From the NCBI GenBank assembly GCA_020631735.1, contig CM036201.1:79026502-79090501 (forward strand): a DNA stretch of 64,000 nucleotides. Direction: 5' to 3'. Positions 1 to 10,678 of the stretch are shown here, piece by piece. The notes under the pieces were generated by a model, which did not search any database, was not told the origin of the DNA, and was given only the letters and a program-made list of their open reading frames with translations. Made by a program: the position numbers and the translations under genes. The stretch is from Saccharum officinarum. Lineage: Eukaryota > Streptophyta > Magnoliopsida > Poales > Poaceae. The stretch's first letter is position 1. Each line of letters begins with the position of its first letter.

Positions 1-950
1 GAGCGCCTCCTGGTCTCTTCTTCAACCCCCAACGCCATCGGGATGCCTCGCCGCAGCCACCCCTGTCGATGACCGCTGGGCGCATGTGCCGGGGCGTCTT
101 GTGTCATCGCCAGCTGAGCCAAGGGCACCCATGACCATGGCTGAATGCTAGTGGTGCTTGCGCGCCGCCGCTCACCGCCGACTCCCACCCTGACGTCTGG
201 AATCAACTGGCCTATGCCTTCTCTCCCTATATTGCAAATGTATGTTTCAAGTGTTTCGGAAATATGTTGCAGTTATTTCATATGGATGTTGCAAAAGTAG
301 ATCAGAGATGTTGCACATGTTGCATATGTTACCAGAGTTTTTGAGGCATGTTTTGTAAGCGTTTGTTCGAAATGTTTCATCTGTTCCAGACATACGTTGC
401 AGGTGTTTTGATCTGGATGTTGCATATGTTTCACACTGTTACAACAGAATGTTCCAAATGTTCTATCTGTTTTAGTCTTATGTTATAACAAGTGTTTTCA
501 TGTTGCAAGTGTTTTATCTGGGTGTTGCATATGTTTTACACATATATTGCAAGTGTATGTTATAGATGTTTCATCTGTTCTAGACGTATGTTGCATTCAA
601 GTGTTTCATGTTGCACATGTTTCATGTTGTTCGGAGAGTCAGGGGACGCAGGGAGTGATAGATGGTGGCACGTCACGAGCGCTAGGGAATGGGGCGCGGC
701 AAGCCGGGGGTCGACGGACGTGGCGCACGACGCGCTGGGAGCCGGCGGTCGGGGCGCGACGGGGCGAGGTGCGGGGCAGGTCGAGTCGAGGTGGACGGGG
801 CGGACTGCGCGTGCGAGGAGAGTCGTCTGGATGCACTGGCGCAGTGACAGGAGTGGGGTGCGTTTGCGGGGCGGGGCGAATTAGCAGACGGGGACAGGCT
901 GCGTTGGCGTTCAGACGCACGCGTCCGTCCGAACGCTAGCCATGCCGAAT
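1..950 (+). repeat. Composite repeat: GC-rich ends around a TGTTGCA/TGTTTCA minisatellite
   Basis: Positions 1-230 and 640-940 are GC-rich; 230-640 is AT-rich and built from degenerate units containing TGTTGCAAGTGTTTTATCTG and TGTTTCATCTGTT, spaced roughly 80-90 bases. The same architecture occurs in the opposite orientation at 50241-51308 plus 59925-60384, so this is a dispersed family rather than unique DNA. Open frames here are short and overlap on both strands in GC-rich sequence; I see no protein family. A non-autonomous DNA transposon with subterminal repeats is one possibility, but I could not define termini or a target duplication. Confidence 0.6.
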
Positions 951-1272
951 AATGAAGTGTGTAGTCATAATATGCATGGATGCACATGTTTTATTTGCTG
1001 TTGGTAAACCTTTTCCTGCCTTTTGAAAATGATGCATAATCTTTGCCTTTATTTATATTTATACATTTAGATACAATACAAGAAGATAGCAAGAGTTTTT
1101 ACAACGAGCGGTACAAACAACGCCTAGCTAGATGCCCTATGCTTCAGAATTATTTCATGTTTAAACAAAGCAAAACAAAGCACACGGAATATATAATCTC
1201 GGAAATTACAGGTACAGTAGGGTGGAAGATGCAGCGATTGAGCAGGAACTAGCAGATGCATGGTATGCTTCA
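951..1272. other. Intergenic, nothing recognised
   Basis: AT-rich sequence downstream (3') of the minus-strand peptide gene. It would hold that gene's 3' UTR. No coding, RNA or repeat signal was seen. Confidence 0.4.
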
Positions 1273-1515
1273 TCATTTGGTCATCGGAGGACTTTTGCCA
1301 TGGCCACCGCTGGGGCTAGGGCCTGGAGTGGATGGTGGGAACGAATCGGTGTCCTTGTTAGTTGCAGCTGCAGGCACCTGCAGAACCCTTCTTCCAGTGC
1401 ATGGATAATGGTGCGTGCTCATGGTAGCAGCAGGGAGCTGCACGAAGCAGCAGGTGGTGCTGAGCAGCATCATGGTGATGAGCACAGCAGCGACGGTTTT
1501 CGACGAGATGGCCAT
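1273..1515 (-). CDS. Small secreted-peptide precursor, PIP/CEP-like (80 aa)
   Basis: Single-exon frame of 80 residues. Residues 1-25 form a clear signal peptide: MAISSKT followed by a hydrophobic run (VAAVLITMMLL) and small residues before a likely cleavage near TTCC. The middle is variable with a basic pair (GRRVLQ). The C-terminal part is Pro/Gly/Ser-rich and contains TPGPSPSGGHG, close to the SGPSPxGxGH box of PAMP-induced peptides (PIP/PIPL) and the xPGxSPGxGH box of CEP hormones. Such precursors are secreted and processed to short apoplastic signals read by leucine-rich-repeat receptor kinases. Unlike the textbook forms, seven residues (KSPPMTK) follow the GHG. A TATA box lies about 115 bases upstream, supporting a real transcription unit. 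Family membership is inferred from the motif; the receptor and role are unknown. Confidence 0.66.
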   Translation of the reverse strand: MAISSKTVAAVLITMMLLSTTCCFVQLPAATMSTHHYPCTGRRVLQVPAAATNKDTDSFPPSTPGPSPSGGHGKSPPMTK

Positions 1516-1630
1516 GGAGTTTACAAGCTGCAGGACACGGTAATCTTGATGATGCTAGCTAGCTAGCTAGATAGCTTGGAATATGGGATCGGGAAGAGGA
1601 GGATGAGAGAACTCAGCAGCCAGGTCCTTC

Positions 1631-1640
1631 TTTATATAGG
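1631..1640 (-). promoter_or_regulatory. TATA box of the peptide gene
   Basis: The minus strand reads CCTATATAAA here, about 115 bases upstream of the ATG at 1515, leaving a 5' UTR of roughly 85 bases. The stretch between is purine-rich and free of long frames. This spacing is normal for plant genes. Confidence 0.6.
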
Positions 1641-1945
1641 CAGATTGTGTGGCACTGATGTAGTTCAAAAGATGAACTTTTAAATTATTTATTTATGGGA
1701 CATGGTTAGTAGAGGACCGACACCACTTACAGATATCACCGGCGAATTGTACCGTATATATGCAGTTGTGTATTTATTTGCACTAAAAACTAATTAGTGC
1801 ATTTTCTTCTTCATTTCTAGTTTTTTTTTACCTTTGTTTTTATTGTTCACCCTTGTTTCTGCTTACCTCGATCTCCTGGTGGTTTAAAATAATAATTCCA
1901 TTGGTTTAAAGTTAATATGTAGAGCATGGAAGCCCATGCAACTTG
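1641..1945. other. Upstream region of the peptide gene
   Basis: AT-rich intergenic DNA with no repeat termini that I can define. It would contain distal promoter elements of the minus-strand peptide gene, but no specific site is claimed. Confidence 0.35.
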
Positions 1946-1948
1946 TTA

Positions 1949-2318
1949 GCATCTCCAAGAGTTTGGCATATAAGTTTGGCATCCTAAAATTTTTGGCAAA
2001 ATGAGAAAAATACTTCTCCAATAGTTTGGTATCTTTGGCCAGTTAGCAAATCTCGGTCGATTGCGCGCATATATGCTCGCGGGGCACCGGCCACGCATAG
2101 TAGTTTCCTCGTGCTTAGCGGGGCTCTTCGTTCGCTTAACGGGGCTCTTCGTTCGCTTAACGGGTCTTTTCGTTTCGTTAGCGGATTTTTGGGTTTTTAG
2201 AAACAAAATTTGTCAAAACTGTTGGAGAAGAGATCTTTTTTTGCTCTCCATATTATTTTAGGAGTTGGCAAATAACGAGATTTGGGAAACAAAATTTATC
2301 AAACTGTTGGAGATGGTC
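1949..2318. mobile_element. Tourist-like MITE with TTA target duplication
   Basis: The left end GCATCTCCAAGAGTTTGG and the reverse complement of the right end (GACCATCTCCAACAGTTTG) form imperfect inverted termini. TTA flanks both sides (1946-1948 and 2319-2321), the target-site duplication of PIF/Harbinger-type (Tourist) elements. The element is about 370 bases and has no coding capacity. It contains a small 21-base tandem repeat. Confidence 0.6.
2119..2181 (+). repeat. 21-base tandem repeat, three units
   Basis: The unit CGGGGCTCTTCGTTCGCTTAA occurs twice exactly (2119-2139, 2140-2160) and a third time with changes (2161-2181). It lies inside the Tourist-like MITE. The open frame across it exists only because the unit length is a multiple of three. 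Confidence 0.8.
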
Positions 2319-2321
2319 TTA

Positions 2322-3900
2322 GGTACCAGTATCACATTCATGCTGTCACTTCCACCTGCACACACTCACACACAAATATTGACTGGACAAAAAACTTATG
2401 GCTTGCTAGCTCACTTGGCTCGATGGTAAGTTGGTAACTTGACTCAACTTGGCTTTATTTGTTTGTATTTAATGAGACAAATTAATATTTTTAGCTCATA
2501 AGTCAATGAGCTAGCTCAAGCCGACTTGCAAGCCAGCCCACGAGCTAAACGAGCAAGTATTTCCTGGGGCAACTAAACCAACAATAGCTTGATGTTATGT
2601 TGTACACATGAAGGTTGAAGTCAAGAAATAATGTATGTCATGCATTATACTTTTCGGCTTGATGTTTGCATGGAACGAATTAGTAGCTATTGATTTATTC
2701 ATTAGTTGAAACAAGCTGGCTCGGGAGCTAAACAAATTGAGCCGAGCTAGAGTTAAGCTCGCATCCGTTCTTAACGAGCTAATCTAGCCCTACGCACAGA
2801 CAAACAAATTTCTGACTATGCTATCAACAGGCTGCAAAAAATAGTCAATTTGTTTTAAGGGAGAGGTTAAGTGATTCGGTTAATTTTGGAAGTTCAAGAC
2901 GGCTAGGAGTAAGATACCGCGACTCAGTTTGCAATTTTCTTTAGTTCTTGAGAATTCAAAGATACTCAGGATGTTGTTCAAATTTTCTTTACTACAGGAT
3001 AACCACGCGTGCTTGGACGCTGACTACCTTGTGCACGTCACCGTTCCAGTGTCTGCGGTCTGCAGTTTGCACTGACCAACACTAAAATTAGCTGTAACAC
3101 TCCCGATCAACATTTCGGCAGCACCAGGTTATCAAGGACTGTATCTCATGGAAGCATCTTTTTTTCTTTAGATTTGCAGACCGAATTACTTTGGTTCAGT
3201 ATATTGTATGCATATTGACGCACTTGTAATGAAATGGCTAAATGTGCATATTTATATAACGCTCTACGTACCATCACATTTTACAGGGGCCTCAGGGCCA
3301 TTCGGTGGAGGAATCAACATCCTAGTTGGAGGTTCTAATTTGGCTCTCATAGCTGGATATAGAAAAGAGTCTTGAACAGCTCATGTTTAATGGTAAAGGG
3401 ATATATATCTATATGATCATGGTTTAAAGAACCGTGCCACTACAGATTGCTTCTCTTCGTCTTTGGGGATTGCGGTCATGTTCCTAGTACTTCTTGTCAA
3501 ATTTGGAAAAGGCACTTTGAAGCCATTTAGCTTTGTTTTGACTGGCTGGAACTCGTTCAATGGTTTATGCCGAGGTTCCATCAGGCATCACGCGTCCTTT
3601 GTGGAACAAGAACAAGGCATCATCCTTTGTGGAATACATTTACATATTTTTGTCTTTTTACTAGCAAAACATGCCCGTGCGTTGCAACGTGACAAACATT
3701 TTATTACATGGTGTCATACCACTGGTGATAACAAGTTAGTTATTTTTGTACAATTTGATAAATGAGCTTTATCCAACCATAAATCAAATAAATCAAGCCT
3801 GCAATAAAAGATTAATCCTTATGAGAAATTGAAAAGAAATTAGTTCAACTAAAATAGGTGTTATTGTGTGTACCTATTGTGAGTTTGATAAATTAAAGGT
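2322..3900. other. Intergenic DNA with degenerate repeats
   Basis: No gene recognised. About 2395-2790 is rich in GAGCT/AGCTC words (GCTCACTTGGCTCG, GAGCTAGCTCAAGCC, ACGAGCTAAACGAGC), suggesting an old repeat. Around 3668-3690 is ATGCCCGTGCGTTGCAACG, a sequence I recognise as common in grass repetitive DNA. The frame at 3463-3765 resembles no family I know. Confidence 0.4.
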
Positions 3901-4068
3901 TGAATTTGAGTCACAGCCACATGTCCACAAGCGTCGAGTGTGTGTTTGGACGTCAGGGCATGACATTCTCCCTCTGTCCCTATTTGAATTTGAGCCACAA
4001 CCACATGTCCATACGCGTTGTGTGTGGGTTTGGATATCAGGGCATAACATACTCCCTCTGTCCCTATT
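3901..4068 (+). repeat. 84-base tandem duplication including a Stowaway end
   Basis: Two copies of a unit beginning TGAATTTGAG(T/C)CACA lie at 3901-3984 and 3985-4068. Each ends with CTCCCTCTGTCCCTATTT, the terminal sequence of the Stowaway MITE that follows the second copy. The duplication therefore copied the MITE tip together with its flank, after the MITE had inserted. Confidence 0.75.
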
Positions 4069-4308
4069 TAAGTGTTGTCGTGAGATTCGTGCTAGTCAAA
4101 ATTTCTCAAGTTTAACTAAGTTTGTAGAAAATATTAGCAATATTTGTATTTATAAATAAATTTATTATGAAAATAGACTCAATGATCTATCTAATAATAC
4201 TAATTATGTATTATAAATATTAATACTTTATTTGATATATTTAGTCAAAGTTAAGTATGTTTGACTTCTCGAAAAGTGAAAACGACAGATAAAAACAGAA
4301 AGATGGAG
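4052..4308. mobile_element. Stowaway MITE
   Basis: The termini are CTCCCTCTGTCCCTATTT and, reversed, CTCCATCTTTCTGTTTTTAT, flanked by TA on both sides (4050-4051, 4309-4310). This is the hallmark of Tc1/mariner-derived Stowaway elements in grasses. The length is 257 bases, and the AT-rich interior has no coding capacity. Confidence 0.85.
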
Positions 4309-5293
4309 TAAGTGAATGACGTCAAAAAAACTCAAAAGAGAAGGGACTACCATTATTATTTATAGTTTCCATTAAAAACAAATAGTTGCATACCAAATTA
4401 ATTTTCATTGCTTCCGGCTTACCCATTTCATGGAAAAGCAACCAAAAACGTTGGTCCTCCAATAGGGGAACTATTAGGGAATCATCATGTACGTAAGTAC
4501 ATCGGAGAAGAAATAAAAGCAAAAAAAATGGTAAACAAATTGGAAACCATGTAAGTACGTTGGAGAAAAATAAAGGCAAAAAATTGCTAAACAAATCGGA
4601 AACTATGTACGTAAGTAAGTATACACCGGAGGAAAATAGTAAAATAATCGTGTAAATCAAAATTACTCTCATTATTGGTTTCGGTCATCTATTTCATATA
4701 GGAAAAAACTACGTAACTAAACCAAATACGTCTCCGGACACAACTTGGGATCTAAGAGATCTAATTGGATTAGGATTCTATCAATACTTAACTCTTATCA
4801 TTTTCTATTTATTATTAAGAATTCTATTTAAAGTACTCAGGATCTGAGGAAGGTTAGGATTCATATTCCATATTGGTCTAGACGCGAGATATTCTACCTC
4901 GTATGAGCACGGGTTATATATATAAGTTCGGACAAAAGAAACTCTCCATTGTTCGGTAGTTAGAGGAAGACAGACAAAAAAAAATGGATGGACGAAAAAA
5001 AAGAACCTAAAATTTTGCCTCTTTATTATTAGGTATAGAATAAACGAAAACATGTTGTAAAGCCGAAAGAGTTTCATATTCTTGCCAACAAACTAAGTTG
5101 TGCCTAGAGTGAACAGAATCGAGAGAGTTCCACCCCTTAACATCAGGGCTCAATATGCTCTCACAATAATTTATGCAAAGGACTAAGTTTGGATATTTGA
5201 AATCAAACCTGCCTCCAGGCGGTGAGTTGAATTAGCATCTTGTTAAGGTAAGAGGGACATTAGCTATAAATTATTTGGGAAAGATCAACCTGG
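4309..5293. other. AT-rich intergenic DNA
   Basis: No gene, RNA or defined element recognised. A short internal similarity is seen between about 4490-4545 and 4550-4625 (GTACGTAAGTACAT/CGGAG... then GTAAGTACGTTGGAG...), so this part holds degenerate short repeats. Confidence 0.4.
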
Positions 5294-5397
5294 ATCTGGT
5301 TATGCATAAGAATAGAAAGGAAACAGAGTTTTTTTTTTCTTTTGCATCTGGTTTATTCATAAGAATAGAAAGGAAATAGAGCTTCTTTCTTTTGCGG
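5294..5397 (+). repeat. 52-base tandem duplication
   Basis: ATCTGGTTATGCATAAGAAT and ATCTGGTTTATTCATAAGAA begin two diverged copies (about 5294-5345 and 5346-5397) sharing AAGAATAGAAAGGAAA and a T-rich tail. Confidence 0.7.
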
Positions 5398-5696
5398 GGA
5401 AGAGAGGAACCAAAGCTTGTGTATAATTTCTCGGTACAAATTCATCCTGGATACAAGTGCACATAGCTGTGCCAAAAAATGTAATGCAGCAATTAAAAGA
5501 AGGCTAGGAAAGATTTCTAACACTTGGCACTAGAAAACATTGAGGACCCTTTATTCAAGAGCTGCATGCTTTTCCAGCAATTCCAAAATGCTACAGTAAT
5601 TAGATGGTGCAAAGAAACACGGGCACCATTGCATGTTAGGATGGGGAAAGGAAAATCAACTCATAATTGTAGGGTGGAAAAATTCAAGGCGTAGTA
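5398..5696 (-). other. 3' flank of COX15
   Basis: Noncoding sequence immediately beyond the COX15 stop codon on the minus strand, expected to hold its 3' UTR. No polyadenylation signal is assigned. Confidence 0.4.
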
Positions 5697-8600
5697 TCAG
5701 GTTGATTTCACAGCAGATGAAATTGATTTAAGAAGAGCAGGTGACGGCCTCCTTAGAGTGTGAGTGAGAAGGATCATAAGTGACAACAGAGTCAATGCTC
5801 CAGCTTGGTGCGCTGAGCCCAAAGAGGTTGGAACATACATCAATAGTGTAGATATGCCCAATGTAACCTGAAATAGAATATTTAACATTATTATCGGTGT
5901 TTACACTAGTTCATTAGGACTTGGTTATACTCTTCATGTGCCTCAAAAATGAACTTGTTCATGTGATGCAATAACTTCATCTGGCACATCGGCACTCATA
6001 TTGGATTGTGCACAACAATTGATAGTTACATAAGTTACTAGCAGGAACTAACAATATGAGCTGGATGTATTACCTGGAGAGCAGCCATCCCAAGTGTGCT
6101 TCCGATCAGTGACTTGACTGCTGGATGCATGTCTATTTTCCTTGCAGCCAACCATAATCCACCCACAGAGAGTAATGTGGTTGTTGCGAGAATTCGGTGA
6201 TTGACCTACAAGAATGAGAAGAGCTTGTTAGTCTACAAAACAGGTGAAGAACTCTGGACTAACACAATTCCTGTGGTGATGCACTCCAAAATTACTGGTG
6301 ATCAGATCATCAATGCATATTGACACAAGAACTTACTGTAATATTTATATGACACTTCTTGCAAAATGATCAATGCATACTTTGGGGAAGAAACAAGCTG
6401 TTATGCCACTGTACTACCTATTTTGTGGTTCTGCCAAAATGAATTGCTTAAAAACTACTCCCTCCACTTCAAATTATATGTTGTTTTGGCTTTTCTAGAT
6501 ATATAGTTTTTACTATGTACCTAGACATAGCATACACTCCCTCCATTCCAAATTGTAAGTCATTTTGGCTTTTCTAAATTCATAGTGTTTATTTATTATG
6601 TAGCTAGACATAGTGTATATCTAGATACATAGCTTAGAAAAGCCTAAACGACTTACAGTTTGGAATGCAGGGAGTATCTAGGTGCATTGCAAAAGCTAAG
6701 TTAAAACAGAATATGATTTGGGCTGAAGGGCCAAGAAGCAAAGAGAGTAACTGAAAACTCTCAGATAAAATATTCCAGACAACATGTGGAGCTGAACTCC
6801 TTTGTGTGAGAACATGAACAGATCTGTAAACTTAACATTGCGAGAAAAAGTTACCTGTACTGTAGATGTATTCTCAAAAAAATTGCGGATGAAAGGCTCC
6901 ATACTAAATACATCTTCAGGAATCCAACTGTCACCCATCTTTGGGAATGAATTGTATGCATGCCCCTTGTCATAGCAGTAATAAATAATTAGATGAAAGA
7001 AAGAAAACGTAAACGTAGTTTCGAGACAAACTACAAAACACACGCAGAGAATGTAATACGTACTGCATCATTGCCTGCAACAAATGCTCCAGATATTGCA
7101 GTAATGCCTACAACAGCACTGACAGGAATTGCCAACTTTCTGATTTTTCCTGCACCATTTACCCAACTCATTGATCCGGTTGGAGGGTCAGGCATCACTA
7201 CTGACAAAGCAGTCCACAATATACCACAGTATATAACAAATGCAGATGTCAAGTGAGTTGCCAGCCTGTAAGGGCTAACCCTTGGTTGAACATACTCAGA
7301 TGTTGGTTCCTGAGGTGAAAAAAATAGTGAAGTTCAAAGCCTCAAAGTAATTAAACATGAAAGACATTGTCTACTAAATACCTCAAGGCCACTTTTCACC
7401 ATCCACCAGCCAATGAGTCCTTGTGCACCACCAAGTGCAAAAAGAGCCGACAACCTGAGCCCAAGTTGGCGGGTAACATAACCTTTTGCAATAAAGTATG
7501 CAAAAGGACCTGCAAATACAAAGCCCAAAGCTCTTCCCCACATTCTGTGTGCATACTCCATCCAGTATATAAATTTGAAATCTTCAAGGCTCATTCCTTT
7601 GTTCACCCTAGATATGTTTGTAGAATGCTGCAATTGCATTAGCAGAAATATGGCATTCAAAGCAGCATCACTTAAGGAAGGGGATAGTCATTATCTATTT
7701 AAAGGAAAATAAATAAAGTTTCTGAGAGTCCATGTGAACTACCTATTCTAGATTGCTACCAAACTCATATCAATTACTACTCCCCTGTTCAAAGTTATAA
7801 TCCACTTTAGCTTTGTCCTAAGCCAAACTTATCTAATTCTGAACAAGTTTTTTTTAGAAAAAAAATATATTAACATCTACAAATTCAGTTAAATGTGATG
7901 TCAAAACATATTTCATGGAAAATATAAAGAAACTAGTTTTATGTTGTAGATGTTTGTGTATTTTTCTATAAATTTGGTCAACAATTAGAGATGTTTGACT
8001 TAGGACAAAGCTAAAGTGAACTATACTTTGGAACATAGGATAGCACAAAACAGTAGTCTCTCTCCCCCCCCCCCCCCCCCCCCCCCCCCTTTCTCTTTTC
8101 GTTTGATGTTGCAGACTGTTGTTTATTACAATGTTCTAAACTTTCAAAAAAAATGATAATCTGTGTCAAGGTTACACATGTGAGAACTATGGGAATTTCT
8201 GGTTTGATGCACATGGGAGCTAAAGTTTACTAAGCTTTCCAAACTTTGGCAGTTTTGTAACAGGTTAGACCATCATTTAGTTTAATATCATAACTCTGGT
8301 AAGGATCCGTTTTCTTCTCTCCCTTTCCTCCCTCTCCCTCTCTGTGATCCAAAGTGGGCAGAAACGAAGGCAACCAACTTCAGTAATGGTCGAAGTCAAA
8401 ACCATAATGCAAGGTCAAAACAGAATGGGATAAGTGGATTGGATGGCAAAGCTTAGTCAAACCTTCCATATGTTCTAATACCATAAGTTGAGACAGTTAT
8501 TATTAAGCGTTTGGTAGCGTCGCTGTTGTAAATGTTTGTTCACATACCCTTCAAACAACAGAGGGAGTTATTGAGAAATTGAGGCAAACTGCACTGTGTA

Positions 8601-9889
8601 GTACTAGTTTAGTATCACTGAAGTCGTGAGAGGGGTGTCCATTGAAATGCTTAGAACCTTCTAAGAGGGTCACGAAATCAAATCGAATATGCAAGAAAAT
8701 AAGCTGTTGTGTTGTGCATTACGAAAACAGGACATTACCTAGTTACACCAGTGACCATAAAAAAATAGCAGACAAACGTAAGGCAATGTATGAACAAATG
8801 ACAGCGATTGCATCCTTACCTCTTGTACTCAGGTGACTGCTTGTACTTCTCAAATTCCAGCTGCCACACATCGTCTGTAATTGGAGGTATTTCCCCTGTG
8901 AACTTCCAGTCAGTCATTGACAGCCCAGAACGTGTGAGCCGAGTAATCCCTCCGAGTATGACCAAGCTGAACACCCAGGCAGCACACCCAAAGAGCCATA
9001 TCCCGACCGCCTTCTGTGCTTGAGGCCCTTTCGTAACAAGTAGCTTCAATCCTGAATTTGCTGCTCCATTGGTCGCAGCTGAGTTCAGTGCTGCTGCGGT
9101 AGTTGACATTCTCCTTGTGCATTGGCCAAATACGGTCTAAAATGAAACAAACATATGAATCAGCTGTAGTTTAGAGAATTCCTTAGCATGCCAAGGTGAA
9201 CTAATGAATGGTATATTGCAATGCATACCAATATTTTCTAAAAATTTAAATAAATTAATAAATGGACTATGAAGTACTGATGTGTGAATTTCACATATGC
9301 AAAAAAAACAATTATTTACATTTTTGTAGTAATTTCTGCAACTGAAGCACCATTTTCTATTTAACATTTCGCCCTGCAGAGATTAATTTCTGCAACTGAA
9401 GCACCATCGTATCTAAAACTCGGAAGACAGATACAGCCAAGATTGAATATTGCTAATTCGCTACATCAATCAGACAAGCTTCTCACCCCAAAATGGTCAT
9501 ATTTTAGTCGAAAACAAAAGGGATTTACCCTACATACAGTGACTGCCCCGAACCATTTCCGTCGAAAGCGGTCCAATTACGGTCTGGCAATTCCTCGAAA
9601 ATGACAGCATCAACATTTACTCAAAGGGGACGAGAGGCCTGCTAACCTTGGGAGCTCGGGATCGGAAAGCGTGGAAGGAGCCGAACCGGGAAGCGGGAGA
9701 GAAGGCCCCCGCTGGCCCCGGCCTCGGCGGGACGAGGCAGCTTCCGCCGCCGCCACACGAGGAGGAGGCGGATCCAACCCTAGGCGTTGGGGCCGGAGCA
9801 GGGGCGTTCCTCGGCAGACGAGGCGTCAGCAGGGCTGATGCCTGGTCCCTGCCCCGCCGGAGCAGTGCCGCGGCCACCCTGCTACCCAT
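5697..9889 (-). CDS. COX15: COX15, heme A synthase (cytochrome c oxidase assembly), 7 exons
   Basis: Converts heme O to heme A in the inner mitochondrial membrane, needed to build cytochrome c oxidase. The exons on the minus strand are 9647-9889, 8820-9136, 7382-7607, 7064-7309, 6855-6965, 6074-6205 and 5697-5867. All have GT-AG borders and the frame is open for 481 codons. Exon 1 is Arg/Ala/Pro-rich, as in a mitochondrial targeting sequence. Exon 2 carries [17 protein letters not shown] and exon 3 carries [10 protein letters not shown] and [13 protein letters not shown], family-typical blocks whose histidine is a likely heme ligand. Several hydrophobic segments fit the family's eight membrane helices. 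Exon 6 holds [12 protein letters not shown], with a second conserved histidine. The length is normal. Introns hold MITEs and a C26 run. The ATG at 9887-9889 is the first in a GC-rich leader. The first two exons reappear inverted at 63091-64000. Confidence 0.93.
6535..6674. mobile_element. Stowaway MITE in a COX15 intron, next to a half copy
   Basis: CTCCCTCCATTCCAAATTGT and, reversed at the right end, CTCCCTGCATTCCAAACTGT form the inverted termini. TA follows on the right (6675-6676). A related partial copy, ACTCCCTCCACTTCAAATTA, begins near 6462, so two elements or a partial duplication abut. They lie in the intron between exons 6 and 5 and should be spliced out. Confidence 0.7.
7778..8042. 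mobile_element. Stowaway-like MITE in a COX15 intron
   Basis: The left arm contains CACTTTAGCTTTGTCCTAAG and the right arm CTTAGGACAAAGCTAAAGTG, exact reverse complements near the two ends of an approximately 265-base AT-rich segment. The outer termini (CTCCCCTGTTCAAAG / CTTTGGAACATAGGA) are weaker. It sits in the long intron between exons 3 and 2. Confidence 0.65.
8064..8089 (+). repeat. C26 homopolymer
   Basis: An uninterrupted run of 26 C in a COX15 intron, preceded by TCTCTCT. Its length is unreliable in most sequencing data. Confidence 0.9.
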
Positions 9890-10084
9890 CGCGGCCGGCG
9901 GCTGGGTCCGGCGACCGGTGCGGCGGTTTGCGGAACTGTTGTGACTTGAGAAAGAGGTTTAGAAATGGTGTGCGTGGGGGGTTTAGGGGCCACGTGTAGG
10001 AGGTGATTAACTACCGGCGCCGTCACACGGTTTTGTGCTAAATCCGGGGTTTACCCGCTGGAAATGTGTGATCCAAGAACTTTA
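9890..10084 (-). promoter_or_regulatory. COX15 5' flank
   Basis: About 195 bases between the start codon and the first upstream MITE. It includes a GC-rich leader and no TATA box that I can support. The same segment is present inverted at 62856-63090. Only the position, not a specific site, is claimed. Confidence 0.45.
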
Positions 10085-10678
10085 GGGGGGTGTTTGGCTA
10101 GGGAACTGCTCCCTCCATTCCAAATTACACGGCATTCCAAGAATTTTAAAGAGTCAAAGCATCTTAAGTTTGACCGAAATTATATAGAAAATTACAAAAA
10201 GTTATAACATCAAATAGTTATACTATGAAAATATAATTAATGAAGAATCTAATGATACTTAATTGGTGTCATAAATATTATTATCTTATTATATAAATTT
10301 GGTCAAACTTGAAATCCTTAGACTCTCCAAGATTCTTGGAATGTCTTATAATTCAGGATGGAGGGAGTAAATTTTAGTTTTCATCACATCGAATCTTTGA
10401 ACGCATGCATGGAGTATCAAATATAGACTATTTACAAAACTAAAAATATAAGGTGAGGATAATTTGCGAGATGATATTTTTAAGTCTAATTAATCCATGA
10501 TTAACAATAATTGCTACAGTAAAAATAGTTGTTAATGATGAATTAATTAGGCTTAATAAATTTGTCTCGCGGATTATGTAATTTGTTTTTTATTAGTATC
10601 CGAACACCCCATGGTCAAGCTCAGTCAACATCCGATATGACACTGACTAAAATTTAGCACCTCAAACCAAACACCCCC
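10085..10678. mobile_element. Tourist-like MITE carrying a nested Stowaway
   Basis: The left end GGGGGGTGTTTGG and the right end CCAAACACCCCC are inverted repeats. TTA occurs on both sides (10082-10084, 10679-10681). Inside is an unrelated Stowaway element at 10109-10367. The arrangement recurs inverted in the right arm. Confidence 0.7.
10109..10367. mobile_element. Stowaway MITE nested in a Tourist-like element
   Basis: The termini CTCCCTCCATTCCAAATTA and (reversed) CTCCCTCCATCCTGAATTA are near-perfect inverted repeats over a long subterminal region. TA is present only on the right, so the left junction has mutated. It has no coding capacity. Confidence 0.8.

Noticed and set aside
639..987. 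Arg/Pro-rich frames in the first kilobase
   Set aside because: Open on both strands in GC-rich repeat DNA and without any domain.
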